This document shows positions 45,562 through 53,034 of a stretch of 53,034 nt of DNA, piece by piece. Where the stretch lies: the NCBI GenBank assembly GCA_028247315.1, contig JAOKFZ010000011.1:1-53034 (forward strand), given 5' to 3'. The notes below the pieces were generated by a model, which saw nothing but the letters and a program-made list of their open reading frames with translations, did not search any database and was not told the origin of the DNA. The first letter of the stretch is position 1; each line of letters begins with the position of its first letter. This DNA comes from Bacteroidia bacterium. GTDB taxonomy: Bacteria; Bacteroidota; Bacteroidia; NS11-12g; UBA9320. The position numbers were made by a program, and so were the translations under genes.

Positions 45562-45567
45562 GTGTGA

Positions 45568-46764
45568 CTACTTTTTGATGACTTCAAACTCCTGAATAAT
45601 CATTCCTGCACGAAGCTTGGGCTCTATATAGGTAGATTTGGGAGGCAGTGTTTTGCCTGCATCTGATACGTTTCGTACCTCTTCAAATGAACACGCCTTA
45701 TTGGTAATAGCAACTGCGTAGGTTCCATCATTTACCAAACCACACATCATCTGCTCACCAGATGTATGCGGATGAAATGATATTTGGCTGTCCGTCTTGC
45801 TATCTGATATACCGTATATTTCTCTTACTATAAAATGCTCTATAATATCAACATCCATCATAGCGGTTTCAGCTTTTAGTTTGAGATTATACCATTGCTT
45901 ATTGGTATAGATACCAAAGGTGTTTTTCTCTTTCACCTCATACAAAGATTTCGCAGATTTACTAACTATAAAATGTGCCGATAATCCAGCTATAAGTGTA
46001 TCCTCTAAAATAGGTGATACCGGTTTTATAAGTCTGTGAAAAGGGGATATTTCTAACTGATCCTCTTGCACAATAAAGCACATAGTTCGATCATTTTGTA
46101 ATCTATTTACCTTCCTATTAAATTCCTCTGTAGATGCCGATCTATGATGACCGTCTGCAATATAAAAAGAATCTATAGCAGCCATCGCCTTTTCTATCTT
46201 AGCAATATCCTCTGGTTGAGTTATTTTCTGTACAATATGTTTTTTCTCATCAACAGTTAAAAATGAAAAAACATCTTGTTTAGCCACTTCTTCAAGTGGG
46301 ACTATACCGTTATATGCCAAAAGTGTTGGCTCGCCCATCACTTTTGTAGTTTTGAAGAGCTCTACCAAAAACTTTAAGCGACTGGGTCTTATTTCTTCAT
46401 GCTTCTTGATATTGTTGTTTTTGTAATCCTCTACGGAACAAAGGGCTATGATTCCCTTAAATGACTTACCGTCTTTGCGTATCTGTTCATAGACATAAAA
46501 AGCGGGTTCATCTTCCTTCAAAAACACACCTTTTGTCTTCATCGATTGAATATACTGTGAGGCAAAAGGTAGAAATTTCTCAGGCTCTTGAAAAGCACCG
46601 CTATAACTTAGATGACTCTTTGTGACATGATGAAATGTGAACGAGTTGAGCCGAATTTCATGTACTAAGTCTTCTTGATTTGGAAAATCAGTTGACTTAG
46701 CTGTAACCATTCCTACATAATCTGCTGTAGGACGCAGTGCTTCGAACGGGAATATTTTTGGCAC
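45568..46764 (-). CDS. DUF1015-family protein of the serine operon
   Basis: A 398-residue soluble protein. The start (MPKIFPFEALRPT), a KKHEEIRPSRLK stretch and the ADGHHRSAS motif at 203-211 define the DUF1015 family. The DGHHR element recalls the DGHRR/GEHR active-site motif of ParB/sulfiredoxin-fold proteins, some of which (SbnI, archaeal SerK) act on serine/phosphoserine. The start is GTG, 6 nt after serA; it is the third gene of serC-serA-DUF1015. No enzymatic activity is established for the family, as far as I know. Confidence 0.9.
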   Translation of the reverse strand: MPKIFPFEALRPTADYVGMVTAKSTDFPNQEDLVHEIRLNSFTFHHVTKSHLSYSGAFQEPEKFLPFASQYIQSMKTKGVFLKEDEPAFYVYEQIRKDGKSFKGIIALCSVEDYKNNNIKKHEEIRPSRLKFLVELFKTTKVMGEPTLLAYNGIVPLEEVAKQDVFSFLTVDEKKHIVQKITQPEDIAKIEKAMAAIDSFYIADGHHRSASTEEFNRKVNRLQNDRTMCFIVQEDQLEISPFHRLIKPVSPILEDTLIAGLSAHFIVSKSAKSLYEVKEKNTFGIYTNKQWYNLKLKAETAMMDVDIIEHFIVREIYGISDSKTDSQISFHPHTSGEQMMCGLVNDGTYAVAITNKACSFEEVRNVSDAGKTLPPKSTYIEPKLRAGMIIQEFEVIKK

Positions 46765-46770
46765 TAATTG

Positions 46771-47721
46771 CTATTTAAAAAAATCGATAATTTTTTCTGC
46801 AAGCTCAACACCTACACGTTTTTGAGCTTCCCCAGTACTCGCACCAATATGTGGACTTAGCCCTACTGCATCCATACGTAAAATCCTATGGTCTACAGGT
46901 GGTTCCTGTTCAAAAACATCTGTGGCGACATACTTTACTTTACCACGCTCTACAGCTGCAATCATTGCATCTTCGCTTATGGTTCCCCCACGAGCACAAT
47001 TTACGATGCCTACGCCATCTTTCATTTTAGCAAAATCTTCTGTATCTAAAACATATCCTTGACCTCCAGGTATATGCAAACTAATAAAATCTGCTTGTGC
47101 TAAAAGTTCGTCTTTGTTTATTGTTTTAACGTTTATTTTAAGGTTAGCGTCGTAATCTGGATGCACATTAATGGTCACTTCTCCTTCGTCTGTATATGGA
47201 TCGAATGCAATAATTTTCATTCCACATCCTAAAGCAATACTTGCAGTTTCACGTCCTATTCTTCCAAAACCAATTAGCCCCAACGTTTTTCCTTGAAGTT
47301 CAATTCCTTTGCTTGCCACTTTTTTCAATGCCTTGAAGTCCGTGACTCCATCCAATGACATTGCCTTGTTTACCATGGGTAAAGAACGCACTATACCAAA
47401 TAGATGTCCAATAGCCAATTCCGCTACAGAACGAGATGAAGCAGCTGGGGTATTGAACACAGCAATGTTTTTCTCCTTTGCTGCATCTAGATCAATATTA
47501 TCTAAACCTACACCACCTCTACCTACAAGCTTAAGATTGGGAGCGGCATCCATTAGATCTCTACGTACCTTTGTGGCACTTCGTACCAATATAGCATCGT
47601 ATTCGTTTAGCTTGGTTAATAATTCTTCTTGTGGAATATTATTGGTGTCTACTTCGTGTCCTGCATCTTTTAGCATTTGCAGTCCTGCAGGGTGTAGTCC
47701 GTCGTTTATGAGTATTCTCAT
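46771..47721 (-). CDS. serA: D-3-phosphoglycerate dehydrogenase (short form)
   Basis: SerA oxidises 3-phosphoglycerate in the first step of serine synthesis. The 316-residue product has VGRGGVGLDNIDL, the Rossmann motif GLIGFGRIGRETA, the substrate/catalytic stretch NCARGGTISEDA and SPHIGASTGEAQ with the catalytic histidine. It lacks the ASB and ACT regulatory domains of longer SerA forms, so no serine feedback through ACT is expected. It lies 7 nt after serC. Confidence 0.94.
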   Translation of the reverse strand: MRILINDGLHPAGLQMLKDAGHEVDTNNIPQEELLTKLNEYDAILVRSATKVRRDLMDAAPNLKLVGRGGVGLDNIDLDAAKEKNIAVFNTPAASSRSVAELAIGHLFGIVRSLPMVNKAMSLDGVTDFKALKKVASKGIELQGKTLGLIGFGRIGRETASIALGCGMKIIAFDPYTDEGEVTINVHPDYDANLKINVKTINKDELLAQADFISLHIPGGQGYVLDTEDFAKMKDGVGIVNCARGGTISEDAMIAAVERGKVKYVATDVFEQEPPVDHRILRMDAVGLSPHIGASTGEAQKRVGVELAEKIIDFFK

Positions 47722-47728
47722 GTGTATA

Positions 47729-48781
47729 TTATTTAAAATTCTTAATTACGTTTACTAATACTTGAACACTGTCTAAACCGAGTGCGTTGTACATACTTGC
47801 TCTAAAACCACCTACACTTCGGTGTCCTTTGATACCACTAATATTCGCATCTGCACATGCATTCAAAAAATCATCGTTTCTACTATCGTCTTTTAAAACA
47901 AACGTAATATTCATTTTAGATCTATCTTCAATAGCTGCTGTACCTTCAAACAAAGGATTATTGTCGATCTCATTGTAGAGTAAATCAGCTTTTTCTGTAT
48001 TTGCTTTTTCTATATGCTGCAAACCTTGTTTATCTATCCACTTTAATGTCTGTAAACATCCATATACAGCAAAAACTGACGGTGTATTGAACATTGAGTC
48101 CTTGGATATATGCGTATTGTAGTCGAGCATAGTAGGTATATAGCGACTTACCTTACCCAATATATTTTTTTTAATAACTACAAGCGTAGTACCAGCAGGT
48201 CCCATATTTTTCTGAGCACCGGCGTATATCAAGTCAAATTGAGTAAAATTTAGCTGACGACTAAAAATATCTGAACTCATATCACACACCAAACTGGTAG
48301 GGCAATCAGGAAATGATTGCATCTGAGTACCACAGATGGTATTATTGGAAGTACAATGGAAATAATCATACTCTTCAGTAATCGTGTAATCCTTCGGAAT
48401 GAAATTAAAATTTTGATCTTCTGACGATCCAAGGACGTCTACAGTTCCAAAGGCTTTTGCCTCCTTAATGGCTTTTTTTGCCCAAGTACCTGTATTGGTA
48501 TAGGCTGCTTTGGTCTCGAGTAAATTCATTACAGTCATGAGAAACTGAGTACTTGCTCCCCCTTGAAGATAAACTACTTCATAGCTATCATCTAGTTTCA
48601 TTATTCTTTTTACCAAACTACGAGCTTCATCCATTACAGCTACGTATTCTTTACTTCGGTGAGACACTTCAATGAGAGATAAATTGGTTCCTGCAAAGTT
48701 TAATATTGCATCTGCACAGCTTTGAATAACCTCTTGGGGAAGGATGGCTGGTCCTGCGGAAAAATTATGTATTTTGCTCAT
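47729..48781 (-). CDS. serC: Phosphoserine aminotransferase
   Basis: SerC converts 3-phosphohydroxypyruvate to phosphoserine with PLP. The 350-residue product starts with NFSAGPAILP, and has the PLP lysine at Lys191 in YAGAQKNMGPAGTTLVV, and the C-terminal GHRSVGGFRASMYNA phosphate-binding segment. First gene of the serC-serA-DUF1015 operon, with a consensus -7 box 15 nt before its ATG. Confidence 0.97.
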   Translation of the reverse strand: MSKIHNFSAGPAILPQEVIQSCADAILNFAGTNLSLIEVSHRSKEYVAVMDEARSLVKRIMKLDDSYEVVYLQGGASTQFLMTVMNLLETKAAYTNTGTWAKKAIKEAKAFGTVDVLGSSEDQNFNFIPKDYTITEEYDYFHCTSNNTICGTQMQSFPDCPTSLVCDMSSDIFSRQLNFTQFDLIYAGAQKNMGPAGTTLVVIKKNILGKVSRYIPTMLDYNTHISKDSMFNTPSVFAVYGCLQTLKWIDKQGLQHIEKANTEKADLLYNEIDNNPLFEGTAAIEDRSKMNITFVLKDDSRNDDFLNACADANISGIKGHRSVGGFRASMYNALGLDSVQVLVNVIKNFK

Positions 48782-48796
48782 AAAACTTAATTATGG

Positions 48797-48804
48797 CAAA
48801 ACTA
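48797..48804 (-). promoter_or_regulatory. -7 promoter box of the serine operon
   Basis: TAGTTTTG on the minus strand, exact consensus, 15 nt before the serC ATG (48781). Confidence 0.55.
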
Positions 48805-48836
48805 TTTAATTCTTGTTATTTGCAGCCTTATATACA

Positions 48837-49793
48837 TTGAAAATTAAGCGAAATATTATATCTAAACTCCAATCACTTGACCACTTTTTGGATAACAAGC
48901 TAGCTCAGGTGAGTTTACCTGGTTTTAAGGGTAAATCTATCTATCAAGTAGGTAAATTCTTTGTAAATGGCCTTTTCAAAGAAGACCTTAATCTACGTGC
49001 TTCCTCACTAGCATTCAACTTTTTCATAGCTATTTTTCCACTCATCATTTTCCTTTTCACGCTTATACCCTATATCCCAATAGAAAATCTTGAGGATCTC
49101 ATAACGGCCTTTATCGAAAAATTCCTGCCAGAGAAGACGTTTGCCTTTGTAGATGGCACAATAGCCGATATCGTTAACAATCAAAATGCGGGTCTATTAT
49201 CCTTTGGTTTCATTGCAGCGTTATACTTTTCCAGCAATGGTTTTGCGAGTATGCTAGCAGCGTTTGATACTGGAGTAGCATCGAAGTTACAACGCAATTG
49301 GTTTGACATACGATTGAAAAGTATTATCCTTCTTTTCTTAGTAGTATCCCTACTCATAACCACAGTATTACTATCCATAACATTTAATTATGGCTTTAAT
49401 TTTATCGAAGGTAAGATGGCGTTGAGCGATAGGTTCATAAAATTTGCACTTACCGCAGTAGAGTATATTCTTACGGTATCTTTGGTATACTTCATTTTTA
49501 GTTCACTCTATTTTTTTGGGAGTAACAAGGGAAAGAAGTGGCGATTTTTTTCGGCTGGTAGTACGGTTGCTACCTTACTTAGCATAGTAAGCACCTATGG
49601 GTTTAGACTGTATGTAGAAAATTTCAACTCCTATAATAAACTTTATGGTTCAGTGGGGACTCTGCTTGTGCTAATGATTCTTATCTATGTCAATTGTTTT
49701 GTGGTGCTTATTGGATTTGAGCTAAACAGAAGTATTGATAAAGCGGGAGACTACACATCTGACGTTGACACATTAGAAATTCCTATATACTAG
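48837..49793 (+). CDS. YihY/BrkB-family integral membrane protein
   Basis: A protein of about 318 residues with six membrane helices. LRASSLAFNFFIAIFPLIIFLFTLIPYIPI and the later GSVGTLLVLMILIYVNCFVVLIGFELN are the YihY/BrkB family signatures; the family was once thought to be RNase BN and its role is unsettled. The start is uncertain: TTG at 48837 or 48813 both keep the region before LPGFKGKSIYQV that relatives have; no ATG is available. Divergent from serC. Confidence 0.88.
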   Translation: MKIKRNIISKLQSLDHFLDNKLAQVSLPGFKGKSIYQVGKFFVNGLFKEDLNLRASSLAFNFFIAIFPLIIFLFTLIPYIPIENLEDLITAFIEKFLPEKTFAFVDGTIADIVNNQNAGLLSFGFIAALYFSSNGFASMLAAFDTGVASKLQRNWFDIRLKSIILLFLVVSLLITTVLLSITFNYGFNFIEGKMALSDRFIKFALTAVEYILTVSLVYFIFSSLYFFGSNKGKKWRFFSAGSTVATLLSIVSTYGFRLYVENFNSYNKLYGSVGTLLVLMILIYVNCFVVLIGFELNRSIDKAGDYTSDVDTLEIPIY

Positions 49794-49802
49794 AAACGGG
49801 TC

Positions 49803-49835
49803 AAAAAAAAAGGTCTAGCTAAATAGCTAGACCTT
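49803..49835 (-). terminator. Terminator of the tRNA-Ser transcript
   Basis: An 11-bp perfect stem AAGGTCTAGCT / AGCTAGACCTT with a 4-nt loop; on the minus strand it is followed by a run of T. It lies 9 bp from the tRNA 3' end. Confidence 0.88.
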
Positions 49836-49844
49836 GATTATATG

Positions 49845-49929
49845 CGGAGAAAGAGGGATTCGAACCCCCGGTACCTTGCGGTACGCTGGTTTTCAAGACC
49901 AGTGCGTTCGACCACTCTGCCATTTCTCC
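49845..49929 (-). tRNA. tRNA-Ser (anticodon TGA)
   Basis: An 85-nt class II tRNA on the minus strand. The acceptor stem pairs GGAGAAA with TTTCTCC, discriminator G. The anticodon arm is CTGGT-CTTGAAA-ACCAG with anticodon TGA, the long variable arm is GTACC-GCAA-GGTAC, and the T arm has GTTCGAATC. The CCA end is not encoded. It reads UCN serine codons. It has its own promoter and terminator. Confidence 0.97.
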
Positions 49930-49976
49930 GTGATCGTTAGCAAATAAGAAACGACTTCCTATCTGATGAGCGGGTG

Positions 49977-50006
49977 CAAAAATAATCCCTTTCTTAACCT
50001 ATCAAA
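49977..50006 (-). promoter_or_regulatory. Consensus promoter of tRNA-Ser
   Basis: On the minus strand: TTTG (50006-50003), an 18-nt spacer, TATTTTTG (49984-49977), then about 47 nt to the mature 5' end. The rest of the 313-bp gap 49794-50106 holds only the tRNA and its terminator. Confidence 0.78.
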
Positions 50007-50106
50007 CAAAAATATGCAGTAAGTACAAAATACTATCTCACCGAGGAAGAAACATTTACCATGGTGCTTATATTTACTGAATACTACCTCCTTTATTATT
50101 TTTGAA

Positions 50107-51018
50107 TTAGCGATTCATTCGTTTGCGTTTTACTAAAAACGAGATTAATACTTTTTCTATTCCCTCAGAAGTATCGGCCTCTACGTAATCTATTTTGTAC
50201 TGATTTAGTTTCGATTTGATGTCAGCCTTGTAAGCGGTAACCGCATCAATATACTGTTCCTTTACATCTGCTGGTTGCACTTTTACTTGTTCTCCTGTTT
50301 CAGCATCTTCAAAAGTCAAAGGTGTATTACTGAAATCAAAGTCTAACTCACTCTTATGGTGTAAAGTGTGAAAGACAATAACCTCATGTTTGTTGTGTTT
50401 TAAGTGCTTTATAGCGTCAAATATCTTTTCTAAATCTCTATCTTTTTCAAAAAAATCAGTAAATAACACAACCATACTTCTTCGGTGTATCTGTGCTGCG
50501 ATAGTATGTAGAGCTTCTGCAATATTGGTAGACTTTTGCTCCGTTTTGTGTGTAAGGTAGGTCTCTAGTGTATAAATGAGCTCTTTGTAATGTCTAGAAG
50601 ATGAGGCTATTTTAGTATAGTCTTTAATTCTCTCATCAAAAAAACAAATACCGCTGGCGTCACGTTGATTCTTGAGTATTTGTGAGAACACAGCCGTAGC
50701 CCATACCGAAAACTGCAACTTACTTAGCTCATTTTTTTGAGCCACTTGCATGCTTGGCGATATATCTATGAGAAACTGACAACGCAAGTTCGTCTCCTCA
50801 TCAAATCTTTTATTGTATAACTTATCTGTCCTGCCGTATAATTTCCAATCAATGTTTTTGGTACTGTCACCCGGATTATATTGCCTGTGTTCTGCAAATT
50901 CTACAGAAAATCCATGAAAAGGACTCTTATGAAACCCAGTAATAAATCCTTCTATTGCCTTTTTGGCAAGCAACTCGAGATTTCCAGTGTGTAATATATC
51001 TTGTGGACGTATTGACAT
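50107..51018 (-). CDS. DUF58-domain protein (vWA-like, MoxR-associated type)
   Basis: A 303-residue cytosolic protein. HKSPFHGFSVEFAEHRQYNPGDSTKNIDWKLYGR is the DUF58 signature; LIDISPSMQ (DxSxS) and VLFTDFFE indicate a von Willebrand A-like fold with a metal site. DUF58 proteins usually work with MoxR AAA+ ATPases, but no moxR gene is in view. The ATG at 51018 is the conserved family start; the frame is open to a GTG at 51051. It lies directly behind a terminator-like hairpin (see 51019-51055). Confidence 0.9.
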   Translation of the reverse strand: MSIRPQDILHTGNLELLAKKAIEGFITGFHKSPFHGFSVEFAEHRQYNPGDSTKNIDWKLYGRTDKLYNKRFDEETNLRCQFLIDISPSMQVAQKNELSKLQFSVWATAVFSQILKNQRDASGICFFDERIKDYTKIASSSRHYKELIYTLETYLTHKTEQKSTNIAEALHTIAAQIHRRSMVVLFTDFFEKDRDLEKIFDAIKHLKHNKHEVIVFHTLHHKSELDFDFSNTPLTFEDAETGEQVKVQPADVKEQYIDAVTAYKADIKSKLNQYKIDYVEADTSEGIEKVLISFLVKRKRMNR

Positions 51019-51055
51019 AAAAAAGCGATGTTCCTGTTCAACAAGTAACACCGCT
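51019..51055 (-). terminator. Terminator/attenuator hairpin between trxA and the DUF58 gene
   Basis: On the minus strand AGCGGTGTT pairs with AACATCGCT (one G-U), followed by six T that run straight into the ATG of the DUF58 gene at 51018. Confidence 0.65.
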
Positions 51056-51082
51056 CAATATTACGATTTTCTAAGGACTAGC

Positions 51083-51403
51083 TTATGCTAATTGTCCGTC
51101 TATTTTACCAGCAATAGTCACTTTGGGTACTGCACCCACTATTTTGTCTACAACTTCACCGTTTTTGAATACCAATAGAGTTGGAATACTTCTCACCCCA
51201 TACTTCATTGGAGTACCTGGATTGTTATCTATGTTCATTTTGCCAATTTTGGCTTTGCCCTCATACTCTGTGGCCAATTCTTCTACCAATGGTCCTATCA
51301 TTCTACATGGTCCACACCACTCAGCCCAAAAATCAACTAATACTGGAGTGTCACTGTTTAATACTTCTTGTTCAAAATTTGAATCTGAAAATTCTAATGC
51401 CAT
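51083..51403 (-). CDS. trxA: Thioredoxin
   Basis: A 106-residue cytosolic thioredoxin with the active site WCGPC (Cys30, Cys33), the buried Asp in VLVDFWAEW and the cis-proline in RSIPTLLVFKNGE. It reduces disulfides in target proteins. It has a TAnnTTCG box 22 nt upstream and a terminator-like hairpin about 27 nt downstream. Confidence 0.97.
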   Translation of the reverse strand: MALEFSDSNFEQEVLNSDTPVLVDFWAEWCGPCRMIGPLVEELATEYEGKAKIGKMNIDNNPGTPMKYGVRSIPTLLVFKNGEVVDKIVGAVPKVTIAGKIDGQLA

Positions 51404-51425
51404 AATTTTTCTTTATTTATAGGTA

Positions 51426-51433
51426 CGAAGGTA
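51426..51433 (-). promoter_or_regulatory. -7 promoter box of trxA
   Basis: TACCTTCG on the minus strand, 22 nt before the ATG (51403). A TTTG lies 15 nt further upstream, slightly close. Confidence 0.55.
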
Positions 51434-51488
51434 AGTTCACAACCTTACCAAAAGCATAATCAAAGCTGATAGAGATATAAACAAAAAA

Positions 51489-52658
51489 TTAAGCCCTTCG
51501 TAATTCGATTCGAAATCGAGTGCCTGTACCTACAACACTCTCTTTTACATATATCTTGCCATTGTGGTAATTTTGTATGATCCGTTTCACTAACGAGAGT
51601 CCTAGACCCCAACCCCGTTTTTTGGTGGTATATCCAGGCTTGAATATTGTCTTTTGTTTGTTACTTGGCACACCTTTTCCCGTATCTACTACATCAAATT
51701 GTATTTGCCCATCTCCTATTCCGGCTATTTCAAACCATATTTCACCTTGTCCTTCCATGGCGTCCACAGCATTTTTACATAGGTTTTCTACTACCCAAGC
51801 AAATAATGGCTTATTTACCGCTACTCGAATGCCTTTAAATTTCTCTATGTCTGCTATGGTAATACTTACCTTGTCTGAGGTACGAGCATTTATATACGAA
51901 ACACTTTCGTCTAATACTTCTAACAAATCGTACTCCGTGAGCGATGGCTCAGAACCTATTTTTGAAAATCGCTCTGTGATAAGACCAAGCCGTTCCATAT
52001 CGTGCTCCATCTCTTTGAGTACCTTGGGAGATACATGAGCATCGTTTTCTTTTATGTAGTCTATCCACCCCATGAGCGAGGATATAGGTGTACCCAGCTG
52101 GTGAGCGGTTTCTTTACTCATACCCGCCCATACTTTATTTTGCTCACTAGTACGGCTGTAGCTGAAAGCAAAGTAACTGATGGCTAAAAACAAACCGATT
52201 ACACCCAATTGGAAGTATGGGTAAATACGCAGTTGATTGAGTAACTTGCTGTTACCATAGTAGATTGTAATGGTCTGACCTTCGATGTATTCTATCTCTA
52301 GAGGTTCATTCTTCTCCTTCATACCGTGTATAGTATGTGCCATAAAATCAGTGCCATGGTATCCTGAAGAATCTAAATTTTTCTGTCCGTTGACGACACC
52401 TTCTGAATTAGTAAGTATTACAGGAATGGAGGTATTAGCCTCTATTATCTTCAACAGAAAGTTGACATCGCCTTCTAAGTCTGAGGTAGCAAGTATACGC
52501 GTAGCATCTGCCCATGTTGCAATTTTTTCTCTTTCTCGCGTAGCTAGCTTATCTACCAAATTATTGGTATACCACAAGGAGAAAAAACCGATAAGAAATG
52601 CAAAAACTAAGAGTACTACCTTGAGTACTTTTTTTATTTCGTAATTATTTAATCTCAA
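51489..52658 (-). CDS. Membrane sensor histidine kinase
   Basis: A 389-residue kinase with two membrane helices (about 11-31 and 150-167) around an extracytoplasmic sensor region of about 115 residues, then an H-box MSKETAHQLGTPISSLMGW with phosphoacceptor His186, and the ATPase motifs ENLCKNAVDAM (N box), DTGKGV (G1) and GWGLGLSLVK (G2). No response regulator gene is adjacent, so the partner and signal are unknown. The only start that keeps the first helix is TTG at 52658, which lies 12 nt after a TAnnTTCG box. Confidence 0.93.
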   Translation of the reverse strand: MRLNNYEIKKVLKVVLLVFAFLIGFFSLWYTNNLVDKLATREREKIATWADATRILATSDLEGDVNFLLKIIEANTSIPVILTNSEGVVNGQKNLDSSGYHGTDFMAHTIHGMKEKNEPLEIEYIEGQTITIYYGNSKLLNQLRIYPYFQLGVIGLFLAISYFAFSYSRTSEQNKVWAGMSKETAHQLGTPISSLMGWIDYIKENDAHVSPKVLKEMEHDMERLGLITERFSKIGSEPSLTEYDLLEVLDESVSYINARTSDKVSITIADIEKFKGIRVAVNKPLFAWVVENLCKNAVDAMEGQGEIWFEIAGIGDGQIQFDVVDTGKGVPSNKQKTIFKPGYTTKKRGWGLGLSLVKRIIQNYHNGKIYVKESVVGTGTRFRIELRRA

Positions 52659-52670
52659 AATATTAGTGTT

Positions 52671-52678
52671 CGAAGTTA
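52671..52678 (-). promoter_or_regulatory. -7 promoter box of the histidine kinase gene
   Basis: TAACTTCG on the minus strand, 12 nt before the TTG start at 52658; supports that start. Confidence 0.5.
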
Positions 52679-52708
52679 CTTAAGTCAACTTAAAATCACC
52701 TAAAAAAG

Positions 52709-52716
52709 TATTTTTG
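52709..52716 (+). promoter_or_regulatory. -7 promoter box of the right-edge cyclase gene
   Basis: TATTTTTG, exact consensus, 5 nt before the GTG at 52722. Divergent from the histidine kinase box. Confidence 0.55.
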
Positions 52717-52721
52717 CCACC

Positions 52722-53034
52722 GTGATTTTAACATTTCATCATCTAAGTACTACTCGACGAGCAGATCTATCTAAGCCGTTGAATATTAGTATAAGCGTGC
52801 GTCGAGAGCAAAGTGTATCTAGCTTTAGTATACCTGGAGCTGTCTACCGTAATTACCAGGACGGTGATTTTATTGGAAGAAAAGATAAAGGAGGTCCTTG
52901 TAATCTAGAGACTATTACTTTTACACCCCACGGGAATAGTACGCATACAGAGTGCTTGGGTCATATATCCGATGAGGATTACTTTGTAAACGACTGTATA
53001 AAGGATAGTTTTATGTTAACTGAACTACACACCT
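52722..53034 (+). CDS. Cyclase/kynurenine-formamidase-family protein (partial, cut by window edge)
   Basis: An open frame from GTG 52722 to the last base (104 codons). The translation contains ADLSKPLNISISV, FSIPGAVYRN, GGPCNLETITFTPHGNSTHT and ECLGHISDEDYFVND. The PHGNSTHTECLGHI stretch is the metal-binding signature of the cyclase family (PF04199), which includes kynurenine formamidase and polyketide cyclases; the DIS-type strand after LSKPL is also typical. The start is GTG, 5 nt after a consensus -7 box. The substrate is unknown, as the C-terminal part is missing. Confidence 0.85.
   Translation, partial: MILTFHHLSTTRRADLSKPLNISISVRREQSVSSFSIPGAVYRNYQDGDFIGRKDKGGPCNLETITFTPHGNSTHTECLGHISDEDYFVNDCIKDSFMLTELHT

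Overview
The window is a stretch of chromosome from a Bacteroidota bacterium, most likely a marine member of the Flavobacteriales. The support is: moderate-to-low GC; type IX secretion (T9SS) cargo of both C-terminal types; promoter boxes of the Bacteroidota form TAnnTTTG (or TAnnTTCG), sometimes with a TTTG box 18-19 bp upstream; almost no Shine-Dalgarno sequences; and characteristic gene pairs (serC-serA-DUF1015, gyrA-TPR, etfBA-bifunctional nuclease). The family or genus cannot be fixed from the sequence. I see no prophage, insertion sequence, CRISPR array, rRNA or replication origin. Nearly all the DNA is ordinary core and surface-protein gene content.

Layout. 1-10 kb: the end of an Omp28-like gene, prfC, a thioredoxin-like/OsmC pair, a DUF1573/Deg protease operon, ruvB-queG, a SlyD-like FKBP and a divergent DUF6495-like gene. 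9.7-15 kb: a lipoprotein, a TerC-family membrane protein, the PepD peptidase and a T9SS-exported Omp28-like protein. 15-21.6 kb: a glycosyltransferase facing a six-gene minus-strand operon (ribD, DMT transporter, yigZ, T9SS zinc metalloprotease, pterin dehydratase, polysaccharide deacetylase). 21.6-30.4 kb: prmC, gyrA-TPR, DUF3817, LysE-type exporter, and a minus operon of TlpA-like lipoprotein, FemAB-like protein and DUF457 membrane protein. 30.4-37.5 kb: a 1393-residue PKD-repeat T9SS adhesin and the trkA-trkH potassium uptake operon. 37.5-44.8 kb: thioesterase, TPR protein, etfB-etfA-bifunctional nuclease, a large secreted M36 metalloprotease and an XRE repressor with its own operator array. 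44.9-53 kb: DUF6580 protein, serC-serA-DUF1015, BrkB-family protein, tRNA-Ser(UGA), DUF58 protein, thioredoxin, histidine kinase and the start of a cyclase-family gene cut by the window edge.

The genes serve translation and DNA maintenance (RF3, PrmC, QueG, tRNA-Ser, GyrA, RuvB), cofactor and amino-acid synthesis (RibD, SerC/SerA), redox and envelope quality control (thioredoxins, OsmC, Deg, FKBP), ion balance (TrkAH) and an exported set of peptidases, Omp28-like proteins and an adhesin.

No clear undescribed multi-gene system is present. The most informative structure is in the control regions. At least ten genes have a -7 box only 4-8 nt before the start codon, so their mRNAs should be leaderless or nearly so. 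Several of these start with GTG, and ribD has no ATG, GTG or TTG at all but a CTG at exactly the expected transcription start. Also worth attention are a triple palindromic operator over the XRE promoter, a thioredoxin/MsrA-like fusion protein, and a serine operon with a ParB-like DUF1015 protein and no visible phosphoserine phosphatase.
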